A program made the translations under genes and the position numbers. The notes beneath the pieces are model-generated. The model was not told the origin of the DNA and searched no databases. It saw only the letters and a list, made by a program, of their open reading frames with translations. From NCBI RefSeq assembly GCF_900177325.1, contig NZ_FXBL01000004.1, positions 2,542,001 to 2,606,000 on the forward strand: a DNA stretch of 64,000 bases, given 5' to 3'. Each line of letters begins with the position of its first letter. Positions within the stretch are counted from its first letter, which is position 1. Positions 35,601-45,134 of this stretch are shown here, piece after piece. This DNA is from Mesorhizobium australicum. GTDB lineage: Bacteria > Pseudomonadota > Alphaproteobacteria > Rhizobiales > Rhizobiaceae.

Positions 35601-36836
35601 TCAGGCAGGAGCGTTCGCGCTTGCGCCGTAACGCTGTTCCAGCGCGATCGCGCCCCAGACCATGCCGATCAGGATGTAGAAGTGACGCCAGTGGTCGGTG
35701 TCGATCACCGAGCCCAGCGCGACGTGGCCGATAAGCGTCACCCAGGCGCACAGCAGAAAAGGCTGCCACGGCCGCTCGCGAAACAGGATGCGGAAGCCGG
35801 CCGCGAGCGTCCAGACGATCATGGTCAGCCAGGAGGCGAAGCCGAGCCAGCCATAGTCCATCAGCGCCTTCAGCCAGATGTTGTGGGTGTCTTCGCCATA
35901 GAGCTGGCCGAAGACGAGTGGGCCGATGCCAAACGGATGTTCCGTCGCGAGCTGGAAGCCGATCACATATCGGGCAAAGCGGCCGAGACGCGCGCCATCG
36001 TAGTCCTGCACGAGTTGGGCGCGGGTGGTGAAGAGTTCGGCAACCGACGGAATCTGCAGCGCCACCAGGATCGCCACCACGAGAAGCGCGAAGGCGGCGA
36101 CCGTCATCATCGCCAGCCGCAACCTGAACAGGCCACTCTGGCTGCGCAGGAAAAGGATGCCCGTCACGAGGACCGCGCTGACGCCGAACAGCCCCCATGC
36201 GCCGCGCGAGAAGGACAGGAAGATCGCGATGATGATGACGAGCAGCGGCGGCACGCAGCGCAGCCATTCCGACGGCCCGCCTGTCAGGATGCGGTAGAGC
36301 AGCCAGATGCCCGGCAGCGCCAGGAACGGTCCGAACACGTTCGGATCCTGGAACACGCCGGCCGCGCGCTCGTATTTGGTGAACATCTCGAAGCCGGGCA
36401 CGGCATGGAAATAGCCGAGGATGCCCGCCAGCCCGGTGATGACGGCCGAGGCCACCCAGGCGCGAAACATCAGGGCATACAGATCCGGGCGCGATTCGAT
36501 GACGGCCGCGAAGAACACCGCTGTGAAGGCGAGAAAGAGCGATACGGCGATGTAGAGCGGCGTGTCCTGCAGGTCCGCCATCTGTGTCATGGAGATCATG
36601 CCGCCGATGTTGAATGCGATCAGAAGCACGAGGAGCGGCGTGATGGCCTTCGAGATGCGCAGGCCGAACAGCGCCCAGACCGCAATGAGCCCTGCCATAT
36701 AGAGTTCATAGGGAGCGGGCTCGCGGATGACGAAGCCGGCGAGGAAGACGCCGAGCGAGACCGCGCAGGACACGATGATCGCGATCGCCTTGTCGTTGAC
36801 CGCCGCGCGCGGAAGCTGACCGGCCACCGTGTCCAT
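35601..36836 (-). CDS. O-antigen ligase/polymerase-like membrane protein
   Basis: A 411-residue protein with about 11 hydrophobic segments and a large periplasmic loop near residues 262-320, which includes AEHPFGIGPLVFGQLYGEDTHN-type features (residues 294-315) common to the Wzy_C/O-antigen ligase family. Such enzymes polymerise lipid-linked repeat units or transfer them to an acceptor. The arginine and histidine residues in the loop (FSRGAWG; THNIWLKALMDYG) are those expected for the fold. It overlaps the end of the glycosyl-phosphate transferase gene (TGATG), so both are co-translated. Which of ligase or polymerase is correct cannot be decided here; in this operon a polymerase (Wzy) is more likely. 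Confidence 0.82.
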   Translation of the reverse strand: MDTVAGQLPRAAVNDKAIAIIVSCAVSLGVFLAGFVIREPAPYELYMAGLIAVWALFGLRISKAITPLLVLLIAFNIGGMISMTQMADLQDTPLYIAVSLFLAFTAVFFAAVIESRPDLYALMFRAWVASAVITGLAGILGYFHAVPGFEMFTKYERAAGVFQDPNVFGPFLALPGIWLLYRILTGGPSEWLRCVPPLLVIIIAIFLSFSRGAWGLFGVSAVLVTGILFLRSQSGLFRLRLAMMTVAAFALLVVAILVALQIPSVAELFTTRAQLVQDYDGARLGRFARYVIGFQLATEHPFGIGPLVFGQLYGEDTHNIWLKALMDYGWLGFASWLTMIVWTLAAGFRILFRERPWQPFLLCAWVTLIGHVALGSVIDTDHWRHFYILIGMVWGAIALEQRYGASANAPA

Positions 36837-38371
36837 CAGTAGGCGTTTTCCGTGTTGAGCAGCCGGACCGGCGTCAGGAACAGGATCTTGAGATCGAACC
36901 AGAGCGACCAGTTCTCGATGTAGTAGAGGTCGTATTCGGTGCGCATCTTGATTTTCTCGTCGGTGTCCATCTCACCGCGCCAGCCATTGATCTGCGCCCA
37001 GCCGGTGACGCCGGGTTTGACGCGGTGGCGTGCGAAGTAGCCGTCGACGACCTCGTTGTAGAGTAGGTTGTGGGTCTGCGCCGCGACCGCGTGCGGACGC
37101 GGGCCGACCAGCGATAGCGAGCCGAACAGCGCGTTGAAGAACTGCGGCAACTCGTCGATCGAAGTCTTGCGGATGACGCGGCCGACGCGCGTGACGCGCG
37201 GATCTCCCTTGGTGACGGCCTGCTTCGCGCTCGGGTCGGACCGGTCCGCATACATCGAGCGGAACTTGTAGACCTCGATCACCTCGTTATTGAAGCCGTG
37301 TCGCTTCTGCTTGAAAAGCACCGGCCCCTTGGAGTCGAGCTTGATGGCGATTGCGGTTGCCAGCATGATCGGAGACAGGACGATGATGCCCAGCAGGCTG
37401 AAGACAATATCGAACGCGCGCTTGGCGACCGAATCCCAGTCGTTGATCGGCCTGTCGAAAATGTCGAGCATCGGCACGGCGCCGATGTAGGAGTAGGAGC
37501 GGGGGCGGAAGCGGAGCTGGTTCGAATGTGCCGACAGGCGGATGTCGACCGGCAGCACCCACAGCTTCTTGAGCAGCGACAGGACGCGCGTCTCGGCGGT
37601 GATCGGCAGCGAGACGATCAGCATGTCGATGCGCGCGATGCGGGCGAATTCGATCAGCTCCGCGACATTGCCGAGCTTCGGATATCCGGCCACGACAGGC
37701 GGCGAGCGCGAATCGTCACGATCATCGAAGATGCCGCAGATGCGGATGTCGTTATAGGGCTGCGCCTCGATCGAGCGGATGAGGGCTTCTGCGTTCTTGC
37801 CGCCGCCGACAATCACCGCGCGCCGCTCCATGCGTCCGTTGCGGGCCCAGCGGCGAATCTGCATCGCCATGATGAAGCGCAGGCCGAACATCAGCGTCAG
37901 GCCCGTGGCGTACCATGCGCCGAACCAGAGGCGCGAAAAGTCAGAGGAGACTTTGAACAGGAAGCCGGCGATAGCGAGCACAGCGAACGTGCCCGACCAG
38001 ACGAGCAGGATCTTGCCGGCATTCGAGAGCGGACTACGCAGCGATGTGATCTGGTAGCAGTCGGTGAACTCGAGCAGGATCACCGTCAGGAGAGAGGCCG
38101 CAACCGCGATTGCCGGATAGTACCAGACCAGATGGGTGTTGTAGCCGATAAGCCAGCCGTGCAGCACCAGCCCGCTGAGCACCAGAAGCGCAAACTCGAC
38201 GAGACGCAGCGTGCCGGTGACCATCACCGGCGACATCGTATCGCGCCGGTACTGGCTGGCGACCTGTTCGGCGAGTGAATTGAGGGGCTTCGACGGCGAG
38301 GCCGCGCCTTCGCCCTCATGGCTGCGCACCGCGTTCAGCGAGAAACGGTTTGTCGGATCGATCTCGTTCAT
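36836..38371 (-). CDS. Undecaprenyl-phosphate glycosyl-1-phosphate transferase (WcaJ/ExoY-like)
   Basis: A 511-residue membrane enzyme that starts repeat-unit synthesis by moving a sugar phosphate to undecaprenyl phosphate. It has about four transmembrane segments (residues 55-170), a central CoA-binding-like Rossmann region (RRAVIVGGGKNAEALIRSIE, about 188-207), another membrane segment near 320 and the C-terminal catalytic domain: KRAFDIVFSLLGIIVLSPIM, FKQKRHGFNNEVIEVYKFRSM, and SIDELPQFFNALFG with LVGPRPH. These agree with WcaJ/CpsE-type proteins, where the sugar is often glucose, but the sugar here is not proven. The gene has its own 121-base upstream gap. Confidence 0.92.
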   Translation of the reverse strand: MNEIDPTNRFSLNAVRSHEGEGAASPSKPLNSLAEQVASQYRRDTMSPVMVTGTLRLVEFALLVLSGLVLHGWLIGYNTHLVWYYPAIAVAASLLTVILLEFTDCYQITSLRSPLSNAGKILLVWSGTFAVLAIAGFLFKVSSDFSRLWFGAWYATGLTLMFGLRFIMAMQIRRWARNGRMERRAVIVGGGKNAEALIRSIEAQPYNDIRICGIFDDRDDSRSPPVVAGYPKLGNVAELIEFARIARIDMLIVSLPITAETRVLSLLKKLWVLPVDIRLSAHSNQLRFRPRSYSYIGAVPMLDIFDRPINDWDSVAKRAFDIVFSLLGIIVLSPIMLATAIAIKLDSKGPVLFKQKRHGFNNEVIEVYKFRSMYADRSDPSAKQAVTKGDPRVTRVGRVIRKTSIDELPQFFNALFGSLSLVGPRPHAVAAQTHNLLYNEVVDGYFARHRVKPGVTGWAQINGWRGEMDTDEKIKMRTEYDLYYIENWSLWFDLKILFLTPVRLLNTENAY

Positions 38372-38492
38372 GACGCCATGCCGCGGAAAACAATGCCGGT
38401 ATATACCACCTCTCTGCTAAGAAAGGTTTATATCGTGCATTCGTGTTTGAGCGGCGCGGCAAGCGAGCCGCGGGCTAAGCCCTCGTCCGTCG

Positions 38493-39632
38493 TCAGCTTT
38501 CCAGCACGCGGAAATATTCGCGCTCAATGGCGCGGGCCATGACGTCGACGCCGAACTTGCCCTTGAGCGCATCCGTGGTCGGCATCAGGGCCTGCCAGGC
38601 GGGCGGATCGGCGACGAGGTTCTCCATCCGCGCGGCGATCTCGCTGGCATCCGGGCGGGCAAGGGCAGGGGAGCCGGCCGGAAAGATCTCCGGAATGCCG
38701 CCGACCGAGGTCGCGATCATCGGCAGCCCCGCCGCCAGCGCCTCCAGCACGATGTAGGGCATCGCTTCGGCCCGCGACGGCACGACGATGGCCCGGGCGA
38801 GCGCGAAGGCCTGCCGGGCGGGCATCGGTGGACGGAACGTCACGCGCCCACCAAGTCCGAGCCGCGTCACCTGCTCCCGGTATGCCGGCAGATCGTCGCC
38901 GTCCCCCACCATCACCGCGGTGAGTTCACGTCCGGTCGACTTTTCCGATCGTGCCAGCGCATCGATGAAGATGTCCGGACCTTTGAGGTCGCGCATCATG
39001 CCGATGTAGAGAAAGTGGGCAGCGCCGGACTCTGGCGTGACCGGAATGAACTCGGCCTCGCCGAGCCCGTTGTAGACGAGGCTCGACGGCGCGCGGGGCG
39101 GGCCGATCTTCTCGCGGAAGACGCGCTCTTCGTAGCCGGAGACGAAGAACAGATGATCGGTGAAGCGGTCCATCACGCGCTCGGCGGCGAAGATCAGTTT
39201 CCCCGTCATCGTATTGGCGTCGTAATGGAGGCTGCCGCCATGCGGCGAATAGAGGCGGGCTACGCGAGACCTGGATACCCGCAGAAGCGAGCCGAACAGG
39301 CGGGAATAGACGCCACCCTTGGCGCCGTGCCCGTGCAGGATGTCCGGCTGCAATTGCTTGATGAGACTGTAGGTTCTGTAGGCGGCGGTCACATCGCCCG
39401 GTCCGACATGGCGCTGCATCGGCGTTCGGTGCGCGCCCAGTGCCAGCGTGTCGGCGATCTGCTCGAACAGTCGGTCCTCGTAGTCGCCGCCGGTCGAGGA
39501 ATCGCAGATGATACCGACGAGATGGCCTTCAGCCGACTGTGCCTGCGCGAGGTCGCGCACGTGGCGGAAGATACCGCCGACGGGCGATCGGAAGCAGTGC
39601 ACGATGCGCAGATTTCTCCCCACCTCGACCAC
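38493..39632 (-). CDS. GT4-type glycosyltransferase
   Basis: A 379-residue glycosyltransferase with the GT-B fold. N-terminal acceptor domain: FRSPVGGIFRHVRDLAQAQ near residue 14; C-terminal nucleotide-sugar domain: LYIGMMRDLKGPDIFIDAL (about 218-236) and the EX7E motif in PSRAEAMPYIVLEALAAGLP with glutamates about eight residues apart. Donor and acceptor sugars are unknown. Start is a GTG at 39632, eight bases after the stop of the export lipoprotein gene; GTG may be wrong, but an ATG further in would cut the first strand. This is the only ordinary glycosyltransferase in the locus. Confidence 0.88.
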   Translation of the reverse strand: MVEVGRNLRIVHCFRSPVGGIFRHVRDLAQAQSAEGHLVGIICDSSTGGDYEDRLFEQIADTLALGAHRTPMQRHVGPGDVTAAYRTYSLIKQLQPDILHGHGAKGGVYSRLFGSLLRVSRSRVARLYSPHGGSLHYDANTMTGKLIFAAERVMDRFTDHLFFVSGYEERVFREKIGPPRAPSSLVYNGLGEAEFIPVTPESGAAHFLYIGMMRDLKGPDIFIDALARSEKSTGRELTAVMVGDGDDLPAYREQVTRLGLGGRVTFRPPMPARQAFALARAIVVPSRAEAMPYIVLEALAAGLPMIATSVGGIPEIFPAGSPALARPDASEIAARMENLVADPPAWQALMPTTDALKGKFGVDVMARAIEREYFRVLES

Positions 39633-39640
39633 GGCCGCCG

Positions 39641-40204
39641 TCAGAACAGGCGTTCGCGGACGTAGATCGTGTCGCCCGGAAGCAGCGGGTCCGATGTATG
39701 CACTCGACCGGTCATGACCTTGCCGTTGACGGTACGGGTGATGTCGACAGTCGATTGGTTGCCGCGCGGCGAGAAGCCGCCGGCCACCGCGATCGCCTTC
39801 TGCACCGTCATGCCGGGCACGTAGGAATACTGGCCGGAAGCCCCGACCTCACCCATGACGAAGATCGGACGGTAGCGGTCGATCTCGACTGACACGTCGG
39901 GATCGCGCAGGTAGCCGTTGCGCAGCTTTGCTGCGATCAAGCCCTCGAGCTGCGCCGCCGACTGGCCGCGCGCGGGGACTGCGCCGACGAGCGGAAAAGC
40001 GATATAGCCGGCCTGGTCGACGCTGTAGGTGTTGGTGAGGCCTTCTTGTTCGAAGACCGTGACGCGGATCCTGTCCCCCGAGTCGAGCACATAGGGCGCC
40101 TGGAGTGATTTGCTGAACGCGGCGGGCGCGGGCCTGTAGCTGCTGCAGCCGGCGGCGAGCGCCACGGCGAGCAAGGCAAGAAGAGGCGGAGCGGGGCGTT
40201 TCAT
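39641..40204 (-). CDS. Polysaccharide export lipoprotein (Wza-like)
   Basis: A 187-residue outer-membrane lipoprotein, shorter than Escherichia coli Wza (379). The signal ends in LAAGC with lipid attachment at C20. Then come the polysaccharide export domain (YVLDSGDRIRVTVFEQEGL, residues 38-56) and one SLBB domain (FVMGEVGASGQYSYVPGM near residue 115). Proteins of this length occur in alphaproteobacterial exopolysaccharide loci and probably form the export ring together with the inner-membrane co-polymerase, divergently transcribed next to it. Confidence 0.9.
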   Translation of the reverse strand: MKRPAPPLLALLAVALAAGCSSYRPAPAAFSKSLQAPYVLDSGDRIRVTVFEQEGLTNTYSVDQAGYIAFPLVGAVPARGQSAAQLEGLIAAKLRNGYLRDPDVSVEIDRYRPIFVMGEVGASGQYSYVPGMTVQKAIAVAGGFSPRGNQSTVDITRTVNGKVMTGRVHTSDPLLPGDTIYVRERLF

Positions 40205-40401
40205 CTGCGGACACGAACCCTTTGCATGGACGGACCGGCGAACCGGCGCGATACCGGGACGTTATCCTCCCGTTAGGGTTAATGGCCGGTAAAGGGGAGG
40301 TATTGCCGCGGCGACCCCGCTTCGTTCCCGCCGCACGATTTCTTAACCCGACGGAAACCATAGACGTTTACTTTTCGCTATGTTTGGTTCGGAGTGACGC
40401 C

Positions 40402-42588
40402 ATGTCGGGCAGTGCAGTCAGGGGCAGCGATGTCGATGTCGACCTCGGCACCCTCTTTGCCAGCATAGTCAGGGACTGGAAGCTGATCCTGGCGGTGACG
40501 ATCGCGGTCACCGGCCTGGCCTTCCTCCTCGCCTGGCTGTCCACGCCGCACTATCGGGCTGAGACGCGTATCCTGATCGAGACGACCGAATCCGTCTTCA
40601 CGCGCCCGACGCCAGCCGGCGAGAGCGACCGGCCCATCCTCGACGAGGAGGGCGTCACCAGCCAGGTCGAGGTGATCGCCTCCTCGGATCTGCTGAAGCA
40701 GGTCGCTGCCAAGCTGGAGCTCGGCAAGCTGAAGGAATTCGACGAGCAGGCGAATATGGGCCTGGTCGGCCGCCTGATGGTACTGGTCGGCCTCAAGAGC
40801 GATCCGGGCGGCATCGCGGCCGAGGATCGCGTGCTGAAGACAATGCGCGAAAAGCTGCGTGTCTACCGCGTCGAGCGCTCGCGCGTCATCGTGGTGGATT
40901 TCTCCTCCGAGGACCCGAAGCTCGCCGCTGCCGTGCCCAATGCGATCGCCGACGCCTATCTCGCCATGCAGCAGGAGGCGAAGCTCAAGTCGAACGCGTC
41001 TGCGACCGACTGGCTCGAACCCGAGATCGCGGACTTGCGCGAAAGGGTGAAGCAGGCCGAAACCAAGGTCGCGGAATTTCGCGCTCAATCCGACCTCTTG
41101 GTCGGGCAGAACAATTCGGCGCTCGCCACGCAGCAGTTGTCGGAGATGTCGACCGAACTCTCCCGTATCCGCGCCGCGCGCGCCACCGCGGAAGCGAATG
41201 CGCAGAGTCTGCGCGATGCGATCAACAGCGGCCGCTCGCTCGACACGATGCCGGACGTGATTTCCTCGCCGCTGATCCAGCGGTTGCGCGAGCGCCAGGT
41301 GCAGCTCAACACCGACATCGCAGACCTGTCGACGACGCTTCTCGGCAACCATCCGCGCATCAAGTCCCTGCGTTCGCAGCTTGCCGATCTCGACGGTCAG
41401 ATCAAGAATGAGGCGCGCAACATCCTGCGGGGCCTGGAAACAGAGGCCGAGACCGCCAAGCTGCGCGAGGCTAAGCTGGTCGCGAACCTGAACAATGTGA
41501 AGGCCGAGTCCGCCCGGGTCGGCGACAAGGAGGTCGAGCTGCGCGCGCTCGAACGCGAGGCGGCGGCCCAGCGGGAACTGCTCGAATCCTATCTCACGCG
41601 TTACCGCGAGGCAGCGTCGCGCGGCGATCGCTCCTACCTGCCGGCGGATGCGCGTATCTTCTCGCGCGCGACCGTGCCGTTCGACCCTTATTTCCCGAAG
41701 ATCGTGCCGATCGTCGGTGCGGCGTTCGTGGGCTCATTGCTTGTGATGGCCATCATCACCCTGCTGCGGGAACTCTTTTCCGGTCGCGCCATGCGTCCAG
41801 CCGCTGAAGGCAGGATAGAGCCGGTCGAGCATGTGTCCATGCCTGCAGCCACTGCGATCGAGCCCGAGGCGGCCGTGGTGCCCGAGCCGGCCGTCCAGCC
41901 CGCATCTCCGCCGGAGCCTCCGCCTGTGATTCCCGCGCCTGTGGTTGCCGAGAAGCCGGTTCCGGCGCGGGTGCGTATAGCGCCGAACGACAATCGCCTC
42001 AGCGTGTCGGCTGCGGCCGAGCGGCTGATCTCCAGCGGAGCCGTGCGTGCGATCTTCGTCTCGCCGGAGGGTGACGAAGGGGCGGCCAGTGCCGTGCTGG
42101 TGGCGCGCGAAGTGTCGGACTCCGGGCTGCGTGTCGCGCTGGTCGACCTCACGTCGTCCGGGGCCGCATCGATGCCGATGCTTGAAACGACGGCGGTGCC
42201 GGGCATCACGAACCTTCTCACCGCCGAATCGCAGTTCTCGCATGTCATCCACGCGGACATCTATTCCGACTGCCACGTCATCCCGGTCGGGACGGCCAAT
42301 CCGGCGCGCGCGATGCGCGCCGCCGAGAGGCTGCCGATCATCCTCAATTCGCTGGGCTCCGCCTATGACCTCGTCGTGGTCGAATGCGGTCCCGCCGACG
42401 CCGCCGGCATCCGCAGGCTGGTGGGCGAGGGGACGCAGGTTTTCGTCAGCGCGCTCGAGCTGGGCGACAGCGCCGTCGATGCGACGGCGGCCGACCTCAG
42501 GTCCGGCGGCTATGGCGACATAGAGCTCGTAAAGCCCGAGGCGTTCGAGAACCCGACGCCCAACGTGCCGAACCGGTCGGCGGCCTGA
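40402..42588 (+). CDS. Wzz/GumC-type exopolysaccharide co-polymerase with degenerate kinase domain
   Basis: A 728-residue inner-membrane protein. The Wzz domain begins with DLGTLFASIVRDWKLILAV and the first transmembrane helix (about residues 27-52); long coiled coil spans roughly residues 190-420; YLTRYREAASRGD carries the GNVR-like region; a second transmembrane helix lies at about 433-456. After a proline/alanine-rich linker, residues about 540-720 resemble a bacterial tyrosine kinase (BY-kinase) or ParA-type ATPase fold, but where the Walker A should have GK[ST] the sequence is SPEGDEGAASAV (from residue 554), without lysine; no tyrosine cluster is present at the end. So it would regulate chain length and export but probably not phosphorylate. 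The start ATG at 40402 follows GGAGTGA. Confidence 0.87.
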   Translation: MSGSAVRGSDVDVDLGTLFASIVRDWKLILAVTIAVTGLAFLLAWLSTPHYRAETRILIETTESVFTRPTPAGESDRPILDEEGVTSQVEVIASSDLLKQVAAKLELGKLKEFDEQANMGLVGRLMVLVGLKSDPGGIAAEDRVLKTMREKLRVYRVERSRVIVVDFSSEDPKLAAAVPNAIADAYLAMQQEAKLKSNASATDWLEPEIADLRERVKQAETKVAEFRAQSDLLVGQNNSALATQQLSEMSTELSRIRAARATAEANAQSLRDAINSGRSLDTMPDVISSPLIQRLRERQVQLNTDIADLSTTLLGNHPRIKSLRSQLADLDGQIKNEARNILRGLETEAETAKLREAKLVANLNNVKAESARVGDKEVELRALEREAAAQRELLESYLTRYREAASRGDRSYLPADARIFSRATVPFDPYFPKIVPIVGAAFVGSLLVMAIITLLRELFSGRAMRPAAEGRIEPVEHVSMPAATAIEPEAAVVPEPAVQPASPPEPPPVIPAPVVAEKPVPARVRIAPNDNRLSVSAAAERLISSGAVRAIFVSPEGDEGAASAVLVAREVSDSGLRVALVDLTSSGAASMPMLETTAVPGITNLLTAESQFSHVIHADIYSDCHVIPVGTANPARAMRAAERLPIILNSLGSAYDLVVVECGPADAAGIRRLVGEGTQVFVSALELGDSAVDATAADLRSGGYGDIELVKPEAFENPTPNVPNRSAA

Positions 42589-42594
42589 CGGATT

Positions 42595-43788
42595 TCACTC
42601 GTCTTCGGCGGGCTCTGCCTGTGCGGCCGTTTGCCGGCGCAGCCGCTTCACCAGCGTCCATGCCGTCCGGTTCTGCTTGATGGTGCGCTTCAACTTGGTG
42701 ACACCCGCCAAGCCGGCGGCGAGGATATGGCCCTTCGCGGTCACGGGAACGGCAATGTCGATGTGGCGCGTTTCGATGTTGCACCAGAGCCTTTTGTAGG
42801 GCTCGTCCCCGACTGAGAAGTCGTAGATGTCGAAGCCCTGTTCGCAGGCTTCGCGGATGTTCTGGTAGAACAGGAATTCTCCCGGACTGACGACGGCCAA
42901 CTCGTCCTCGGCAATTCCCCCGAATTCGCAGACAAGTCGATCGCCCGAACGGCTCGACCCGGTTATAGCCCGTAACGTCCCGCCGACCTCAAGCCCGTGC
43001 AGCACGAAGGGCGGCGGCGACATGGACAGTGCGTCTGCGAACAGCTTGCGGAAAAAGGCCTGCACGCCCGGTGGCGCGAAAACGTCGGCGATTCCCATCT
43101 TGCGGAAGCGTTTGGCCTTCATCTCGAAGAAGCGTTCCAGGAGCGTGTCGATCTCCTCGGGCGTGCTTGCTTCGATGCGGCGGAAGCCGCCCGCCGCTTC
43201 GAACTTGCGTGTCTGGGAGCGATGCTTCTTGCGCTTGCGTTTGCCGCTCGCGCGGTCGAGCAGCGCCTCGAACCCGCCATCGAGACAGACGGCGAGCGCG
43301 ACATTGGGGCTTTCGCTGCTGGGCAGCGCGACAAGCGGAGACGTCAGGCCGCCGAGCTCTTTCAACGTCCGTTCGAGATAAAGGAGGTCCACATCGGGAC
43401 GAATTGCCTTCACCGCTGCGGCCAGATGCGCACGGGTCAGGGTGCCCGCCCCTTCGTGGAAAGCGGGGAAATTGCCGGCGGCGTGGCTGCCTCCCATGAA
43501 GCGGGCGATCCGGAACGGACCTTTCTGCACCACTTCCAGCGGCAGCGTCACGATCGGACCTGTGTCGGGACCGGCCGAGACGATAAACGTGTCCTCGCCC
43601 GAGACCTCCGTCCACGCCGTGACCCAGTTTGTGGTCTGCGCCGGGGCTACAACCCGGCCGTCGACCAGCGCGGAATAGTCCGCGGGCGCGACAGTCGTCT
43701 TCCTGTCAGAGGTGTCCAGATCTTCGCTTTTTTTGCGTCCGGCTAATTTCATTTGCATGCGCGAGAATTGCGTCGACGCGTCAACCAT
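42595..43788 (-). CDS. BioF2/CelD-like GNAT acyltransferase
   Basis: A 397-residue protein of the Acetyltransf_6 (BioF2-like/FemAB-type) group. The GNAT fold is recognisable in the second half (HGLEVGGTLRAITGSSRSGDRLVCEFGG and GEFLFYQNIREACEQGFDIYDFSVGD), and the basic region KRKRKKHRSQTRKFEAAGG-like part near residues 182-200 is typical of CelD/BcsL relatives found in exopolysaccharide and cellulose loci. Family members transfer acyl or amino-acid groups; a role in decorating the polymer is inferred. It converges on the co-polymerase gene, six bases from its stop. Start ATG 43788. Confidence 0.8.
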   Translation of the reverse strand: MVDASTQFSRMQMKLAGRKKSEDLDTSDRKTTVAPADYSALVDGRVVAPAQTTNWVTAWTEVSGEDTFIVSAGPDTGPIVTLPLEVVQKGPFRIARFMGGSHAAGNFPAFHEGAGTLTRAHLAAAVKAIRPDVDLLYLERTLKELGGLTSPLVALPSSESPNVALAVCLDGGFEALLDRASGKRKRKKHRSQTRKFEAAGGFRRIEASTPEEIDTLLERFFEMKAKRFRKMGIADVFAPPGVQAFFRKLFADALSMSPPPFVLHGLEVGGTLRAITGSSRSGDRLVCEFGGIAEDELAVVSPGEFLFYQNIREACEQGFDIYDFSVGDEPYKRLWCNIETRHIDIAVPVTAKGHILAAGLAGVTKLKRTIKQNRTAWTLVKRLRRQTAAQAEPAEDE

Positions 43789-43862
43789 ACTTCAATCCTT
43801 GCCCGGTACGGTGCCTCGTCGCGTCTTCCGGCGCGATGAAACTACGCGGAAAAGGTGAATCA

Positions 43863-44921
43863 ATGATCGACAGGGGGGAGTTGCTGCGAAAGCTCGCCCT
43901 CAACATGGCGAGATTCAGCGGTCTCGGCGCATTGGCTGCGCGGTTCACCGCGGGTTCCGGCGCGATCTTGATGTTGCACCGCGTCACGCGCGATCCAGCT
44001 TTGCCGTCGGGCATCAACCGGCATCTGGCGATCACGCCCGAATTCCTTGACGCGGTACTTTGCGAGATGAAGACGCTCGGCTTCCGCTTCGTGTCGATGG
44101 ACGAGGTGCCGGACCTTCTGACCGCACCGGCCGGCTCGGAGCGCTTCATCGCCATCACCGCCGACGACGGCTACCGCGACAACGTGACCTGCGCTCTGCC
44201 TGTGCTCGAAAAGCACGGCGCGCCGATGACGATCTATGTCGCACCGGCCTTGATCGAAGGAACGATCGACCTCTGGTGGGACGTGCTGGAGGAGATCGTC
44301 TACCGTAGCGACAGGCTCTATATCGACACCGCCAAGGGGCGCATGGCCGTCGATGCGTCGACCCCTGTCGAAAAGGTCCGTGCCAATGTCGCGATCCACG
44401 ACTACCTGACGACGGAGCTGCCGGAAGAGGAGCAGCGCCGCGTCATCCGCGCGCTCGCGGCCGCGAGCGGAGTAGACCATGCTCGACCTTCACGCGAGAC
44501 GCTGATGACGTGGGACGAGGTGAGGCGCGCCTCCCGGCACCCGCTTCTGACCATTGGCGCCCACACCCTCCATCACTTCAATCTCAAGCGCCTGTCGGAA
44601 GAGCAGGTTCGCCGCGAGATGAGCGACGGCGTGAAATATCTCGAGATCGAGCTTGGCCAGACGCCGCGCCATCTCGCTTATCCCTATGGCTACGAGACCG
44701 CGGTGGGGGCGCGCGAAGCACGGATTGCGGCCGAACTCGGCTTCGCGACCGCCGTCACCACCCGGCACGGCGTGCTCTATCCCGCCCATGCCGGCCATCT
44801 CCACGCCCTGCCGCGCATTTCCATCAACGGTCGCTACCAGCAGGTCGGCCATATCAAGACCATGGTCAACGGCGTAACCACCCCCCTCGCCAACCGGGGC
44901 AGGACGTTCGTGACAGTGTGA
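43863..44921 (+). CDS. Polysaccharide deacetylase family protein
   Basis: A 352-residue protein with a NodB-type carbohydrate esterase 4 domain. Visible motif 1 is ITADDGYRDN (D98/D99 region), motif 2 is GAHTLHHFNL (zinc histidines near 237 and 241), and later PYGYETAVG. The first 30 residues have a hydrophobic part but no clean signal peptide. Enzymes of this kind remove acetyl groups from polysaccharide or chitooligosaccharide; the acceptor is unknown. The start at 43863 has AAGGTGA before it. Its promoter must share the 74-base divergent gap with the acyltransferase gene. Confidence 0.88.
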   Translation: MIDRGELLRKLALNMARFSGLGALAARFTAGSGAILMLHRVTRDPALPSGINRHLAITPEFLDAVLCEMKTLGFRFVSMDEVPDLLTAPAGSERFIAITADDGYRDNVTCALPVLEKHGAPMTIYVAPALIEGTIDLWWDVLEEIVYRSDRLYIDTAKGRMAVDASTPVEKVRANVAIHDYLTTELPEEEQRRVIRALAAASGVDHARPSRETLMTWDEVRRASRHPLLTIGAHTLHHFNLKRLSEEQVRREMSDGVKYLEIELGQTPRHLAYPYGYETAVGAREARIAAELGFATAVTTRHGVLYPAHAGHLHALPRISINGRYQQVGHIKTMVNGVTTPLANRGRTFVTV

Positions 44922-44924
44922 CGA

Positions 44925-45134
44925 TCAGGCCTTCGGCTGTTTCACCATCCACTTGATGATGCCCATCGCCGGCAGGATCCACAAAAGCCCCGTCAGCAGG
45001 AAGTAGGTCAGGTGCACCAGCGGCCCGGACTCGCCGAGCCGAGCGACGGCGACCGTCGTGGCGATCCAGGCATACAAGATGACGAGCACGATCAGGAGCA
45101 CGGTTCCGATCAGCTTGCGGATGCGGACGGGCAT
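44925..45134 (-). CDS. DUF2842 small membrane protein
   Basis: A 69-residue protein with two hydrophobic segments (residues about 8-30 and 40-60) separated by LGESGPLVH; the C-terminus IIKWMVKQPKA is basic. It matches DUF2842 of alphaproteobacteria, where the function is unknown. The start ATG 45134 follows AAAGGAAA. It ends three bases after the deacetylase gene, on the opposite strand. Confidence 0.85.
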   Translation of the reverse strand: MPVRIRKLIGTVLLIVLVILYAWIATTVAVARLGESGPLVHLTYFLLTGLLWILPAMGIIKWMVKQPKA

